Part shown: piece after piece, positions 22,423 to 32,042 of the stretch
Numbering within the stretch: position 1 is the first letter of the stretch
How the letters are laid out: each line of letters starts with the position of its first letter
Source: Macrolepiota albuminosa
Lineage: Eukaryota > Basidiomycota > Agaricomycetes > Agaricales > Agaricaceae
Assembly (NCBI GenBank): GCA_027475525.1
Contig: JAMWFC010000041.1
Coordinates: 248,001-312,000, forward strand
Length of the DNA: 64,000 bases
Direction of reading: 5' to 3'
The notes under the pieces: model-generated
What the model saw: only the letters and a program-made list of their open reading frames with translations
What the model was told of the DNA's origin: nothing
Databases searched by the model: none
Program-made: the position numbers and the translations under genes

Positions 22423-22732
22423 TGTAACGAAGTTACAGAGATTGTGAGAGCTTAGGTTCACACTGCACAGAATCAGACCAGTCCGGTCTATTGACTATGT
22501 AGTATCAACACAAAATAAGCTGCTTTGTAAGCAGCAGGGTAACTAATTATATACTAATGTAAATAATATTATATTATAATAAATATAATATAATATTTAC
22601 TACTATACAGTAAGTAAAGCTATGTGGCCAACGCCACATAGCGGACTACGCTACAGTAAATATAATATAATATTTACTACTATACAGTAAGTAAAGCTAT
22701 GTGGCCAACGCCACATAGCGGACTACGCTACA
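22423..22732 (-). repeat. Element B 5' LTR
   Basis: Same 233-bp LTR as 9,979-10,211, lengthened to 310 bp by an exact 77-bp duplication (22,580-22,656 and 22,657-22,733). Three transitions separate it from the 3' LTR. The outer end abuts the TSD GGAAT at 22,733-22,737. Internal to it, the sequence TTTTTTTGAATCCGCC (minus) shows neither a TGG-type tRNA primer site nor a self-complementary match to the LTR, so the primer is unclear. Confidence 0.92.
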
Positions 22733-22877
22733 GGAATCCTTAGACTTGTTCTCTTTGGATTTCCCTCTGCCAGGTGATTAGTTATTGATTGTACTGTCGT
22801 TACTGGCTCTAATATACTTTGGATTTCCCTCTGCCAGTTGTGTGATAGTGCCGCAACCTCCGGAGGTCGCCCTTACA
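22733..22877 (+). repeat. Element D 5' LTR, second part
   Basis: Continuation of the D LTR after element B; the first five bases GGAAT are the duplicated target site. It ends CGCCCTTACA at 22,877, a sequence identical to the end of the 3' LTR at 29,069. It contains AGACTTGTTCT (22,742-22,752), which is exactly complementary to 22,880-22,890 just beyond the LTR, and two copies of CTTTGGATTTCCCTCTGCCA about 70 bp apart. Confidence 0.92.
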
Positions 22878-22879
22878 GC

Positions 22880-22890
22880 AGAACAAGTCT
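22880..22890 (+). promoter_or_regulatory. Putative self-priming primer-binding site of element D
   Basis: The 11-nt sequence AGAACAAGTCT starts 2 nt after the 5' LTR. It is the exact reverse complement of AGACTTGTTCT inside the LTR (22,742-22,752). In Tf1 and the sushi group the first 11 nt of the RNA fold back on an 11-nt site next to the LTR to prime reverse transcription. The same length, place and pairing here suggest that mechanism, and would put the RNA start near 22,742. There is no TGG-type tRNA primer site. Confidence 0.65.
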
Positions 22891-23062
22891 TCTAATTCCG
22901 GTCTGGAAGCCCAGTTGTGTGATAGTGCCGCAACCTCCGGAGGTCGCCCTTACAGCAGAACAAGTCTTCTAATTCCGGTCTGGAAGCCCCCCATAGCCGT
23001 CAGAAGAATTCTCTGGCTCCTATCTGCCGCTTCTCCACCAGTTTTAAGCATCTGGACCTTCT

Positions 23063-24384
23063 ATGTCTCAGCTTGCCTCTTCAGACACTCCTCTGGACGC
23101 TACAGCTCCTCAGGATGAAGCCTGGACTCGCTTGCTCCACCTAGAGGCTCAAGTGCAGCTTACTCAAGCTTCCCTCACTCACCACACCGCCGAACTCTCC
23201 ACCCTCCGACAAACCACTGAAACCATCTCCGACTCCCTCCGGGCACTCCTAGAGCATCTCAACACCACTCCCTTGGTTGCTACCGCAACCCCAGCAGCGG
23301 CACTGCCCCCCGCTGTTCAGCCATCCTCTCCGAATCCTCTGAGGACCCAAGGGACCCCACGTGCGCTCCTCCCCCAACCGGCAATCCCAGATGCCTATGA
23401 TGGCGACTGCGTGACCGGAGAATGATTTCTACAGTCGTGCCTCACCTATATCCAGCTCTGCGAGGACAACTTCATCTCGGACGACCTGAAAATTGCATGG
23501 GTTCTCTCCTACATGAAGTCTGGGAGAGCGGCCACCTACGCACTGCGGGTTTTCTGGACGACCTGAAAATTGCATGGGTTCTCTCCTACATGAAGTCTGG
23601 GAGAGCGGCCACCTACGCACTGCGGGTTTTCTGATGCCCCGGAGGCGTTGCGGGGTTTGCAAACTGGGCCGCATTTGAGCAGGAGTTCTGGGACGAGTTC
23701 TTCCCCCAGAACCCAGCCAAGGCAGCTGCGCTGGTCCTCCGAGACAAGGATCAATACGGACAAGGGAGGCGCTCGCTAGACGAATACATTGACTCCTTCC
23801 GGGCACTAGTTGAGCAGGCCAGGTACTCCGATGGACTGCAACTCTGCCTCACCTTCCGGGAAGGGCTCCAATCCACTCTGATGGAGCGTATTGACAACCT
23901 TGCAGAAGGACGTCCAGCCGACAACCAAGTCGCCTCCTGGTACTGAGTGGCCCGGGACCAGTGGCAGCTCATGGAACTTAAGCGCAGCCTGCACCAAGCT
24001 CCGGCCACGGCAACAGCCCCACGTCCTCGGGTCCCTCTCCCCCGTCCTGTAGCAGCTGTGTTCCACCCTCCCAGCCTCCCTGCTCCCTCCGCCGGGCCCA
24101 CACTGCCCCCGGGGGCCCCTATAGATGTGGACTCCTCCCACCAGCGTGCCAACCTACCTCTTCTGTGCCGGCGCTGCGGCACTCCCGGTCACTTTGCATG
24201 CTGTTGCCCGCTTGGCCTCGAGGTGCGTTACCTAGCCCCGGAGGAGCAGGAAGAGCTACTCCTGCAGCTCCTGGCAGCCAAGGACGCAGCCGGAGCACCC
24301 TCTCCAGACATGGCAGCGCTGGAGACCCGGGAGCAGGAGCAGAGTGCAGATGCGTCGGGAGGAGGGAGCCCAGAGGATTTTTAG
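23063..24384 (+). pseudogene. gag: Element D gag
   Basis: Starts at an ATG at 23,063 (MSQLASSDTPLDATAPQDEA). A heptad-like, coiled region follows (RLLHLEAQVQLTQASLTHHT), then the capsid-like part (EYIDSFRALVEQARY near 23,790) and a CX2CX4HX4C knuckle (CRRCGTPGHFACCC) near 24,163-24,204. TGA codons near 23,422 and 23,944 replace CGA. The frame change near 23,480-23,632 is due to an exact 77-bp duplication. The downstream Pol frame overlaps the gag end by about 220 nt in the -1 frame. Confidence 0.83.
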
Positions 24385-24389
24385 AGGAG

Positions 24390-26687
24390 CGACGGGTGAA
24401 GAGTACGCCCCCGTCGCTTGGTGCAAATCGATTTGTATGTCTGTCCATAGAAGAGCCCAATACAACCCCTGAGGACACTTTGGCACCTACGATCGTAAGC
24501 CCACCCCTCGACGTATCTAAAAGCCCCCCGGCCTCGCCGACTCCTCCTGCCGGGCCCCCTCGACCCCGCATCCCTGCCTGGCAACGTCGCCTTCCGAGGC
24601 GCTACGTGGTAGCCTCGACACCCTCGACCAACTCGCTCCGGCTAAAGGTGGAGGTCGAAACAACTGACACACAGCAGACCCGGAGCGTGACTGCTCTTCT
24701 AGATTCCGGAGCCACCGGGCTCTTTGTGGATGCCAAATACGTGGCCCGACACCAACTCACGACTCGCCCTCTCCCTTCCCCAATTCCGGTCTACAATATT
24801 GATGGTACCCCCAATGAAGCAGGCTCCATCCACGCCGTTGTAGACCTGGTTCTGCGCTATCAGGCCCACGCTGAGCGTGCCACCTTCACAGTCACCAGCT
24901 TGGGAAAGCAGAATATGATCCTGGGATACACGTGGCTCCGGGAGCACAACCCGGAGATAGACTGGACTACTGGAGAGGTGAGCATGAGTCGGTGCCCCCA
25001 ACGCTGCACCACCTGTGCGAAGGAGGCAAGGATAGAGCGGTGCACCGCTGTGCGGGAACGCGCAGCCATCCGGGCCTGCCGGGCAGGACACATCCCCTTC
25101 GCCGACCTCGACCTGTTGGATCCTCCGCCCCTGGTGTTCCCTCATAGAGAGGCCCTCTATGAGGACGACAGGCACAGCGGTGGAGAGGCCACCATGGAAG
25201 ACGGTCGTGAAGGAGAATTCCTGCCAGTCCCAGACCCAGAATTATCAGACAAGGCCATTGAAGTAGGGGACCGCATCTATGCCACCGCGTTGCGTCCGCC
25301 GCCATCGGCAGAGGAGATCCAGGCCAGCCAGACCACTTCCCAACGGTTGGCCCAGGCCTTCGCCACCAATACCTCGCCTCGCCCATTCCGGGATACCGTC
25401 CCGGGCTACCTGCACGACTTTGAGGATGTTTTCTCCAAGGCCTCGTTTGATTCTCTCCCGGAGCGCAAGCAGTGGGATCATGCCATCGAGCTCCTACCAG
25501 ACTCAAAGCTGGCCAACTGCAAGGTGTACCCACTGGCGCCCAAGAAGCAGGATGAACTAGATGCCTTCCTCCGGGAGAATCTCGAAACTGGAAGAATTCG
25601 ACCCTCAAAGTCACCGATGGCCTCTCCGGTGTTTTTCATCAAGAAGAAGGATGGCACCCTCCGGTTGGTCCAAGATTATTGTGTGCTTAATGCGATGACC
25701 ATCAAGAACCGCTACCCGCTCCCTCTCATCTCAGAACTCATTAACAACCTCCGGGGTGCACGCTACTTCACCAAGTTGGACGTCCGCTGGGGCTACAACA
25801 ATGTGCGCATCCAGGAGGGAGACAAGTGGAAGGCTGCGTTTCGGACCAACTGGGGCCTGTTTGAACCATTGGTAATGTTCTTCGGGCTCACCAACAGCCC
25901 CGCCACCTTTCAAACCATGATGAATGACATATTCCGGGACCTCATAGCAGATGGGGTGGTGTGTGTGTACCTGGACGATATCCTCATCTACACCAAGACG
26001 CTAGAGGAGCACCGCCGGATCACCCGCATAGTCCTAGACCGCCTCTGCCAGTATCAGCTCTACCTCAAACTGGAGAAATGTGAGTTCAAGAAAACTCAGA
26101 TCGAGTACCTCGGGCTCATCATCTCTCACGGTACGGCGGAGATGGACCCGGTGAAGGTGGCCGGCGTTACGCAGTGGCCAGAGTCCCGGAACAAGAAGGA
26201 AGTACAGGCCTTCCTGGGGTTCACCAACTTCTATCGGCGGTTCATCCAGGACTTTTCCCACCACGCACAGCCCCTCTTTGACCTCACCCGGAAGGAGGCA
26301 GCCTGGACTTGGGGTGATGCGGAGCAACAGGCCTTCAATACCCTGAAGCGAGCCGTCACCTCCAAGCCGGTGCTCCTCTTCCCAGATGACGATCAGCCTT
26401 TCTGAGTCGAGGCAGACAGCTCCGACTTTGCTACCGGCGCCGTCCTGTCCCAGCAATCCCCAGGGGATGGCAAGTGGCATCCGGTGGCCTTCTACTCTAA
26501 GAGCCTCAATGCTGTGGAGCGGAACTATGAGATCCACGACAAGGAGATGCTGGCAATCATCCAGTCACTAGAGGAGTGGCGCCACTTCCTGGAGGGGGCC
26601 CGGCACAAGTTCGAAGTCTGGACAGACCACAAGAACTTGGAGTACTTCCGGACAGCAAAGAAGCTCAACCGCCGCCAGGCCCGGTAG
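24390..26687 (+). pseudogene. pol: Element D protease, reverse transcriptase and RNase H
   Basis: Long open segment in the -1 frame relative to gag. Protease: LLDSGATGLFVDAKYV near 24,697. RT: PVFFIKKKDGTLRLVQDY near 25,630 and catalytic VYLDDILIYT (YLDD at 25,968-25,979). A TGA at 26,403 and a TAG at 26,686 interrupt RNase H, which is otherwise recognisable ([31 protein letters not shown]). Without these two nonsense changes the frame is continuous, so this is a recently inactivated copy. Similarity is to Tf1/sushi chromoviruses. Confidence 0.88.
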
Positions 26688-26689
26688 TC

Positions 26690-28250
26690 CCTCTACCTTG
26701 CCAACTTTGACTTCTCACTGCATCACAAGCCGGGGAGGTCAATGGAGAAGCCCGATGCCCTATCCAGGCATGCCGACCATGGCTCCAGGGCCAGAGACAA
26801 TGACAACATCACTCTCCTATGACCAGAGCTGTTCACCATCCGGGCACTGGAGGGGATATCTGCCCAGGGAGACGAGGTCGACATTCTCCAGGATATCCGT
26901 TGGGGGAACCGGGAGGGGATGCAGGAGGACTCTGTGGCCAAGGCCGCCTTGGCTCTACGGTCTCATCGCCCCACGGGCATGAGGGCAGTGCATGCCAACG
27001 AGTGGAGTCTCCAAGACGGCCTCCTCACCTACTGCGGCCGCATCTATGTACCCAACGACCCGGAGCTCCGGCAACGCATTGTTGAGCAACACCACAACTC
27101 CCGCATTGCCAGGCATCCTGGGCACTGGAAGACGCTGGAACTTGTGTCCCGGAACTACTGGTGGCCCCAAATGTCAAGATACATAGGCTCCTACACCAGC
27201 ACCTGTGATCTCTGCCTCCAGACCAAGCCCCAGCGCCGTCTCCCTACCAGTCAGCTGCACTCCTTGCCGACGCCCGCAGAACGGTGGAGTGTGGCCTCTG
27301 TGGACTTCATTGTGGAGCTTCCGGACGCACACGGCTACGATGCTATCCTGGTGGTCGTGGACCTCTATGGCAAACGGGCTCACTTCATTCCGACCCACAC
27401 GACCTGCTCCGCCATGGGTGCCGCTAACCTGTACCGGAAGAATGTCTGGAAAGGGCTCACTTCATTCCGACCCACACGACCTGCTCCGCCATGGGTGCCG
27501 CTAACCTGTACCGGAAGAATGTCTGGAAACTACACGGTCTTTCCGATGCGTACGTGTCCGACCGGGGCCCACAGTTCGTTGCGGAGTTCACCCGGGAGCT
27601 CTACCACCTCCTGCATGTGAAGCTCCACACCTCCACTGCCTACCACCCGCAATCCGACGGCCAGACTGAACGTGTTAACCAGGAGCTTGAGCAATACCTG
27701 CGGCTATTCTGCAATGAGCGTACCCGCAATCCGACGGCCAGACTGAACGTGTTAACCAGGAGCTTGAGCAATACCTGCGGCTATTCTGCAATGAGCGTCA
27801 GGACGACTGGGATGAGCTCCTGCCGGAGGCGGAATTCCAGTACAACAACCATGTCCATGCCTCGACGCAGGTATCACCCTTCTTCCTTGACATGGGGCGG
27901 CACCCCCGGATGGGTTTTGAGCCACGCACACGGCGGTCAGAGAACGAATCGGTCAACGAGTTTGTGGATCGCATGCAGAAGGCACAGGAGGAGGCGAAGG
28001 CTGCGCTAACTAAGGCAAAGGACGACATGGCACGATACTACAACATCGCATGCAGAAGGCACAGGAGGAGGCGAAGGCTGCGCTAACTAAGGCAAAGGAC
28101 GACATGGCACGATACTACAAACTGGGGCCGGACACCAGCTCCCAAGTACAAGCCCAGAGACCGCGTATTCCTGGATGCCTCCGACATCTCCACCACGCGA
28201 CCCTCAAAGAAGCTGTCTCATCGTCAACTGGGGCCATACCCCATTGAGCG
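26690..28250 (+). pseudogene. Element D integrase
   Basis: Integrase with the zinc-binding stretch (HHNSRIARHPGHWKTLELVS, then CDLCLQTKPQ, 27,090-27,230) and the catalytic core: VDFIVELPDAHGYD near 27,300, the second Asp in VSDRGPQF near 27,555, and the Glu in DGQTERVNQEL near 27,660. A TGA at about 26,819 lies upstream. Three exact 77-bp duplications (27,376; 27,645; 27,968) cut the core into overlapping frames and repeat parts of it. These look artefactual, so the true gene is probably continuous here. Confidence 0.82.
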
Positions 28251-28254
28251 TCAG

Positions 28255-28668
28255 GTGGGGCCCCTAGCCTACCGACTCCGGCTGCCTGCAGGCATGCGCC
28301 AACTCCACCCGGTCTTCAACGTGGTCAAGCTTTCTCCAGCCCCGGAAGACCCCATCTCCGGGCGACGAGCACCGCCGCCGCCACCACCAGTCCTAGCAGA
28401 CAGCGGGGTGGAGTACGAAGTGGAGAAGATCTTGGACAGCTGCCTATTCCGTGGGAAGCTACAGTACAAGGTGAAGTGGAAGGGCTATGGTATTGAAGAC
28501 ATCTCCTGGGAGCCATCTGAAGATGTCCACGCCCCGGCTCTCACCCGGGACTTCCACTGCCGGCACCCTGAGGCCCCACGAACCATACGGGGAGTTTACC
28601 CCCTTTCTCTAGCGGATCAGGCCATCCATGAGTTCTTCTACCCAGCACATCGAGACGCCGCACCCTAG
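28255..28668 (+). CDS. Element D integrase tail and chromodomain
   Basis: 137-residue open segment: integrase C-terminal GPLAYRLRLPAGMRQLHPVF, a Pro-rich linker, then a textbook chromodomain (VEYEVEKILDSCLFRGKLQY, KVKWKGYGIEDISWEP). Such domains bind methylated histone H3 and direct integration. The stop is followed at once by the purine-rich AGAAGGGGGGGTGA and the 3' LTR, as expected for a polypurine tract. Confidence 0.88.
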   Translation: MGPLAYRLRLPAGMRQLHPVFNVVKLSPAPEDPISGRRAPPPPPPVLADSGVEYEVEKILDSCLFRGKLQYKVKWKGYGIEDISWEPSEDVHAPALTRDFHCRHPEAPRTIRGVYPLSLADQAIHEFFYPAHRDAAP

Positions 28669-28680
28669 AAGGGGGGGTGA

Positions 28681-29069
28681 TGTCAGGGGACTCCTCGCTC
28701 TTGTCTTTCCTTTTCTGGAGTTTCCGGAGAACTCCGGAGCCCTAGAAGGGGGGGTGATGTCAGGGGACTCCTCGCTCTTGTCTTTCCTTTTCTGGAGTTT
28801 CCGGAGAACTCCGGAGCATTTCCCGCGCCCCGGAGTTCTCCCGGCCTCCCGGAGCTAGCCGTTGGATACTGTACAGTCGTTCCCATGCCTGTCCGCCCCC
28901 GTACTGATGTGCCGCACTGGCAGAGGAATCCTTAGACTTGTTCTCTTTGGATTTCCCTCTGCCAGGTGATTAGTTATTGATTGTACTGTCGTTACTGGCT
29001 CTAATATACTTTGGATTTCCCTCTGCCAGTTGTGTGATAGTGCCGCAACCTCCGGAGGTCGCCCTTACA
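28681..29069 (+). repeat. Element D 3' LTR
   Basis: LTR TGTCAGGGG...CCCTTACA. The true copy is 28,758-29,069 (312 bp). The first 59 bases are also present at 28,681-28,739 because an exact 77-bp duplication (28,663-28,739 and 28,740-28,816) spans the edge. The right flank carries the TSD GAGGC at 29,070-29,074, after which the third ORF of A resumes. Confidence 0.93.
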
Positions 29070-29548
29070 GAGGCAGCCGCTATTGACGACGAGAGGCTAC
29101 AACGCCTCGACCACTATGATACACCCCAGTCCATCCCTCAGTGGGATGGGTGGCGCGAGGCCACCATTGGCGATCGCCAACGCCTGATGCTCCAGCAGCA
29201 GGACAGTCGTTGTGCTTACGACGAGGCGCTCACCAAGGGGATGTACCTCCTCATCGGGCAAGACATTCATGCCCGCGAGATCTGGATGCGCCAGTACCCG
29301 TCCAACACTGGGGATCTTCCTGATCCCCAACCATCTGCCCCGGGGTCAACCATCGACCCCAACCTCACACTGTCCCCCCTCCGGGACTATGACGATTCCC
29401 TGCCAGTAGCAGGGCCTTCGGGCACTTCCTATGCGCCTGCACCCGAGGATGAACTCCTCGACTACGACATGGACGATGCAACTGCCGATCCATTCCGGGA
29501 GCCTGAGGACTCTCCCATTGCCCCCGTCCCTGACTTACCGATGGCATG
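29070..29548 (+). pseudogene. Element A third ORF, C-terminal part
   Basis: Continues the ORF cut at 9,806, starting at the second copy of the TSD. It encodes about 158 residues matching the C-terminus of the B protein (10,334-10,810, minus): AAAIDDERLQRLDHYDTPQS, an acidic stretch ELLDYDMDDATADPF, and the end VPDLPMA. Joined logically with 7,060-9,806, the ORF would be about 1,070 codons. This part is not interrupted. Confidence 0.85.
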
Positions 29549-29575
29549 ACCATAGCTCGGTCTGATTGGGGGGTG

Positions 29576-29809
29576 TGTAGCGTAGTCCGCTATGTGGCGT
29601 TGGCCACATAGCTTTACTTACTGTAGAATAGTTTATATTATATTATATTTATTATAATATAATATTAGTTTACATTATTATAAATAGTTTTACCAGCTGC
29701 TTACAAAGCAGCTTACTTTTGTGTATACTACATTGTCAATAGACTGGTCTGGTCTGATTCAGTGTCGTGTGTGCACACTAAGCTCTCTAAACTTCGTAAC
29801 TTTGTTACA
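29576..29809 (+). repeat. Element A 3' LTR
   Basis: 234 bp, TGTAGCGTAGTCCGC...TTGTTACA, same family as the LTRs of B and C but more diverged from B than the two B LTRs are from each other. It is preceded by the G-rich tract GATTGGGGGGTG (29,564-29,575). The next bases (TTGCT, 29,810-29,814) continue into element C sequence homologous to B at about 17,835, so A lies within C. The other target-site copy is outside the window. Confidence 0.9.
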
Positions 29810-30925
29810 TTGCTCCCATAGGGACCATGTCTCCTCACAACATGAGGCTTCTGCCTCTCAGTTGCTGTTCCTCAAGTCATTTAACTTGACTCATAAGGAC
29901 ATAGGTGGGCATACATCCACTGAGTCCTCATGCTGTTTTGCCTTTTGCTGGCATTTATCTGGAGGCTTTGCACCTCGATCATCAGGAGCAAGTATTTACT
30001 CATCTCTTATCTTGGAGGCTTGATACTCCTCCTCGCTTATCATCACCATGTTGTGGTCTGAGCTCAGTCCAGGCATGGCCTGCACTTCCTCATCCACATC
30101 CTCCACCACCGGTACTTTGCACTGACTGAGTCATGGAGAATCCTTGTGCTTCTCTGTAGTGCAGTAATGTTGCAGACGATTATCAGTGTCGTCTGCTGTA
30201 GTCCGTTTAGCTGGGACCACTTTCCCATTCACTAGCACCTGACAGTGCTCAAAGTCTAGCATGACTTTGTTACACCACATGAATGGTGTTCTCAGTATCA
30301 TATTATAGCGATCAAAGTTTGCTACATCCATGTATTCCCAGCTATGTGAGCCCAGTGTCTGGACAGTTACATTTGTCCCATACTGCACCATAGCATGGCT
30401 TCCTATGGTGCCTAGCTGCAATGCCAACAGCATATCTAACTCCTGTACAGAAATTCCATACATGTGGGCAAACTGAGGTGTTATGCCTGAAGTAGTACTC
30501 CTGGAGTCCCATAAAGTCCAGGCTTTATGGCCATTTACATCTATATACAAGACCAGACACTCCTTGTCTGCCTGCTTCAATGTAGGGCGCTGCAAAGTGC
30601 CCTCTGCTCAACAAAGAGTCATCTTCTTCATCCAAACAACATTATTTTTGTCATGATCGTTTAAGGATGGCCAATCCATCATTGCCACTAAGCACTCAGA
30701 GTCGCTGTCATGACTGTAGTACTCGTTGTCATAGACGTCATTGTATATGTTGACTGTGATGTACTTCTCCCCCTCCACAACTACACTCTCAGGCTCAGCA
30801 CCCGATGTCTCCTCTGGGGGCTCTTGGTCATTTGTGGGGTGCTCAGCCTCAGACTCGGCAGAGATGTTTCTATCACTCCCACTTGTGGCTGCAGTATGTG
30901 TGGCTTGAAGGTAGGTGCAGGGTGT
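29810..30925 (-). mobile_element. Element C, inner fragment (protease region)
   Basis: Minus-strand sequence colinear with B from about 17,835 to 19,390: the region between protease and RT, the protease, and the linker after the zinc knuckle. It is bounded on the left by the insertion of A and on the right by element E. Most CpG sites present in B are TpG or CpA here. The remainder of C continues at 42,374-45,228. Confidence 0.9.
30131..30595 (-). pseudogene. Element C protease remnant
   Basis: 155-residue open remnant aligned to the A and B proteases. The active-site Gly is lost (WDSRSTTSGI instead of WDSGSTTSGI), as expected for a CpG change in an old copy. The rest (FAHMYGISVQELDMLLALQL and the ILRTPFMWCNKVMLDF segment) is clear. 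It is non-functional. Confidence 0.8.
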
Positions 30926-31873
30926 TGATGACGCCCAAAGTTTTGGTCAGCAACAAATGCAACTTATAGAGTTACCTGACCAAGAGCTTGCGTTGGGCGC
31001 GCTAAAAGTAATTTGAGGAGTCCCGGGCAGGTCCCAGAGAACGCGCCTATAAAAATGAGGAAAGTCGGTAACGGGGTCGGTTAGTGTCAAGCGCTAAGGT
31101 AAAGCGCCTAAGGAAAATGCGGTAAGTGAACACGGCAATGTGAGCGGCAAGAGCACGATATGCTTAGCGAAGTCTAAGCGTCGATAATGCCTGCCGTAGT
31201 TGCAAGGCGCGAGTATGTCGAGTGTTGGCGAGCGTCTGCAACTGCCGATGAGTTTTGACGTTGCCGACCGTAGCGTAAATGAGCTCTTGAGCGTAAGTGA
31301 GACTGAAGTAAGTGGGGGAAACTCTGGTCTATTGTTCTGCTCTATGTACAAGTCGGTAAGTACTTTTATACTACAATGAGTTTGCCGTCGCCAGTGGCTA
31401 ATGACGCCAGAGTGCGGTAAACTGGAAAATTTCAAAGGGGCTGCTCCAACGGTTTCCGATCCCTACCGTCCTTTGAGGACCCTTGGCGCCACCAGGCGGC
31501 AGATCGCGGTGCTAAACCATCAATCCATCACCCTTCTGTCTGTCAAAACACCTAAGCGACGTTGGGCGCCAAATCGAGACGGTAAGCGGTGTCAGACGCC
31601 AAGGTCAAACGCCAAGCTGTCCGTCAGTTTTTGATAGATCATCAAACTTCTCGCTAAGCGCTGTCGTCAGTGACTGATGCCATCTGTCAGTTGTCATTCT
31701 GTCTGCCGATCGGCGCTATCACTGATTGGATCTGCTTCTTGCCGTGCGCGGCCGTCAGAAATGGCTTAAAATAGGTAGAACGCGTGCGCTAAGTTCGGAA
31801 CGAGTGCGGCAAGGTTTCCGGGGCCGGTGCCGAGCCTGCCGTTGATGCGCCTAACCTGTATAGGGTCCTATCA
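30926..31873 (-). repeat. Element E 3' LTR
   Basis: 948 bp, TGATAGGACC...GGCGTCATCA on the minus strand. It contains 20 occurrences of CGSYAA or its complement, where about two are expected by chance. On its internal side lies the polypurine tract GGGGGGAGA (31,874-31,882, minus). It also lies about 170 bp upstream of the antisense gene, so it could act as that gene's promoter if transcribed rightward. Confidence 0.95.
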
Positions 31874-31885
31874 TCTCCCCCCAAC
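31874..31885 (-). promoter_or_regulatory. Element E polypurine tract
   Basis: The minus strand reads TTGGGGGGAGA directly before the 3' LTR. This is the expected position and composition for the second-strand primer of reverse transcription. Confidence 0.7.
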
Positions 31886-32042
31886 TGAAAAATTGACTGT
31901 CCTCAGTCACCAAATAAGGCTACCGTTACCGCTTTTGTGACAAGTGGTCCGTGCGTTCTTGAGATTTAGTTTATAGTCCTGGCGCATGAGTTTGGACTTC
32001 GTTTCTTCTCCCCCTTTTTACCTGGCGCTCAGAAATTAAAAT

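Larger units (their letters stand above)
9979..22732 (-). mobile_element. Complete Ty3/gypsy chromovirus element B
   Basis: Same family as A but inverted. It is bounded by LTRs at 9,979-10,211 and 22,423-22,732 and flanked by the 5-bp TSD GGAAT (9,974-9,978 and 22,733-22,737), so it inserted into the 5' LTR of D. On the minus strand the order is gag, protease, RT-RNase H, integrase, chromodomain, third ORF. Twenty-one exact 77-bp duplications lie inside it; removing them gives about 11.1 kb. After removing the LTR artefact the two LTRs differ at 3 of 233 positions, so the insertion is fairly young. Most frame breaks are artefactual, but a 14-bp deletion in RNase H and at least one TGA are real relative to A. 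Confidence 0.95.
22878..28680 (+). mobile_element. Internal region of Tf1/sushi-like element D
   Basis: D spans 9,807-29,069, with B inserted at 9,979-22,732. Its internal region encodes gag with a zinc knuckle, protease, RT, RNase H, integrase and a chromodomain. It is flanked by the TSD GAGGC (9,802-9,806 and 29,070-29,074), so it sits in the third ORF of A. LTR divergence is 7 of 312, higher than that of B (3 of 233), as expected if B came later. Several stops are CGA-to-TGA or CAG-to-TAG changes. Six exact 77-bp duplications (22,834; 23,479; 27,376; 27,645; 27,968; 28,663) are probably artefactual. Confidence 0.93.

Noticed and set aside
22423..22460. tRNA primer-binding site of element B next to its LTR
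   Set aside because: The sequence after the LTR (TTTTTTTGAATCC, minus) has no TGG start and no 11-nt match to the LTR; no call made.
1..22732. A single giant inverted repeat or foldback element
   Set aside because: The two arms are separate insertions of one family. B has its own pair of LTRs and the TSD GGAAT, and A ends far away at 29,809.
13059..22733. CRISPR-like or satellite repeat array
   Set aside because: The 77-bp duplications are pairwise and exact, and each has a different sequence; there is no common repeat or spacer.
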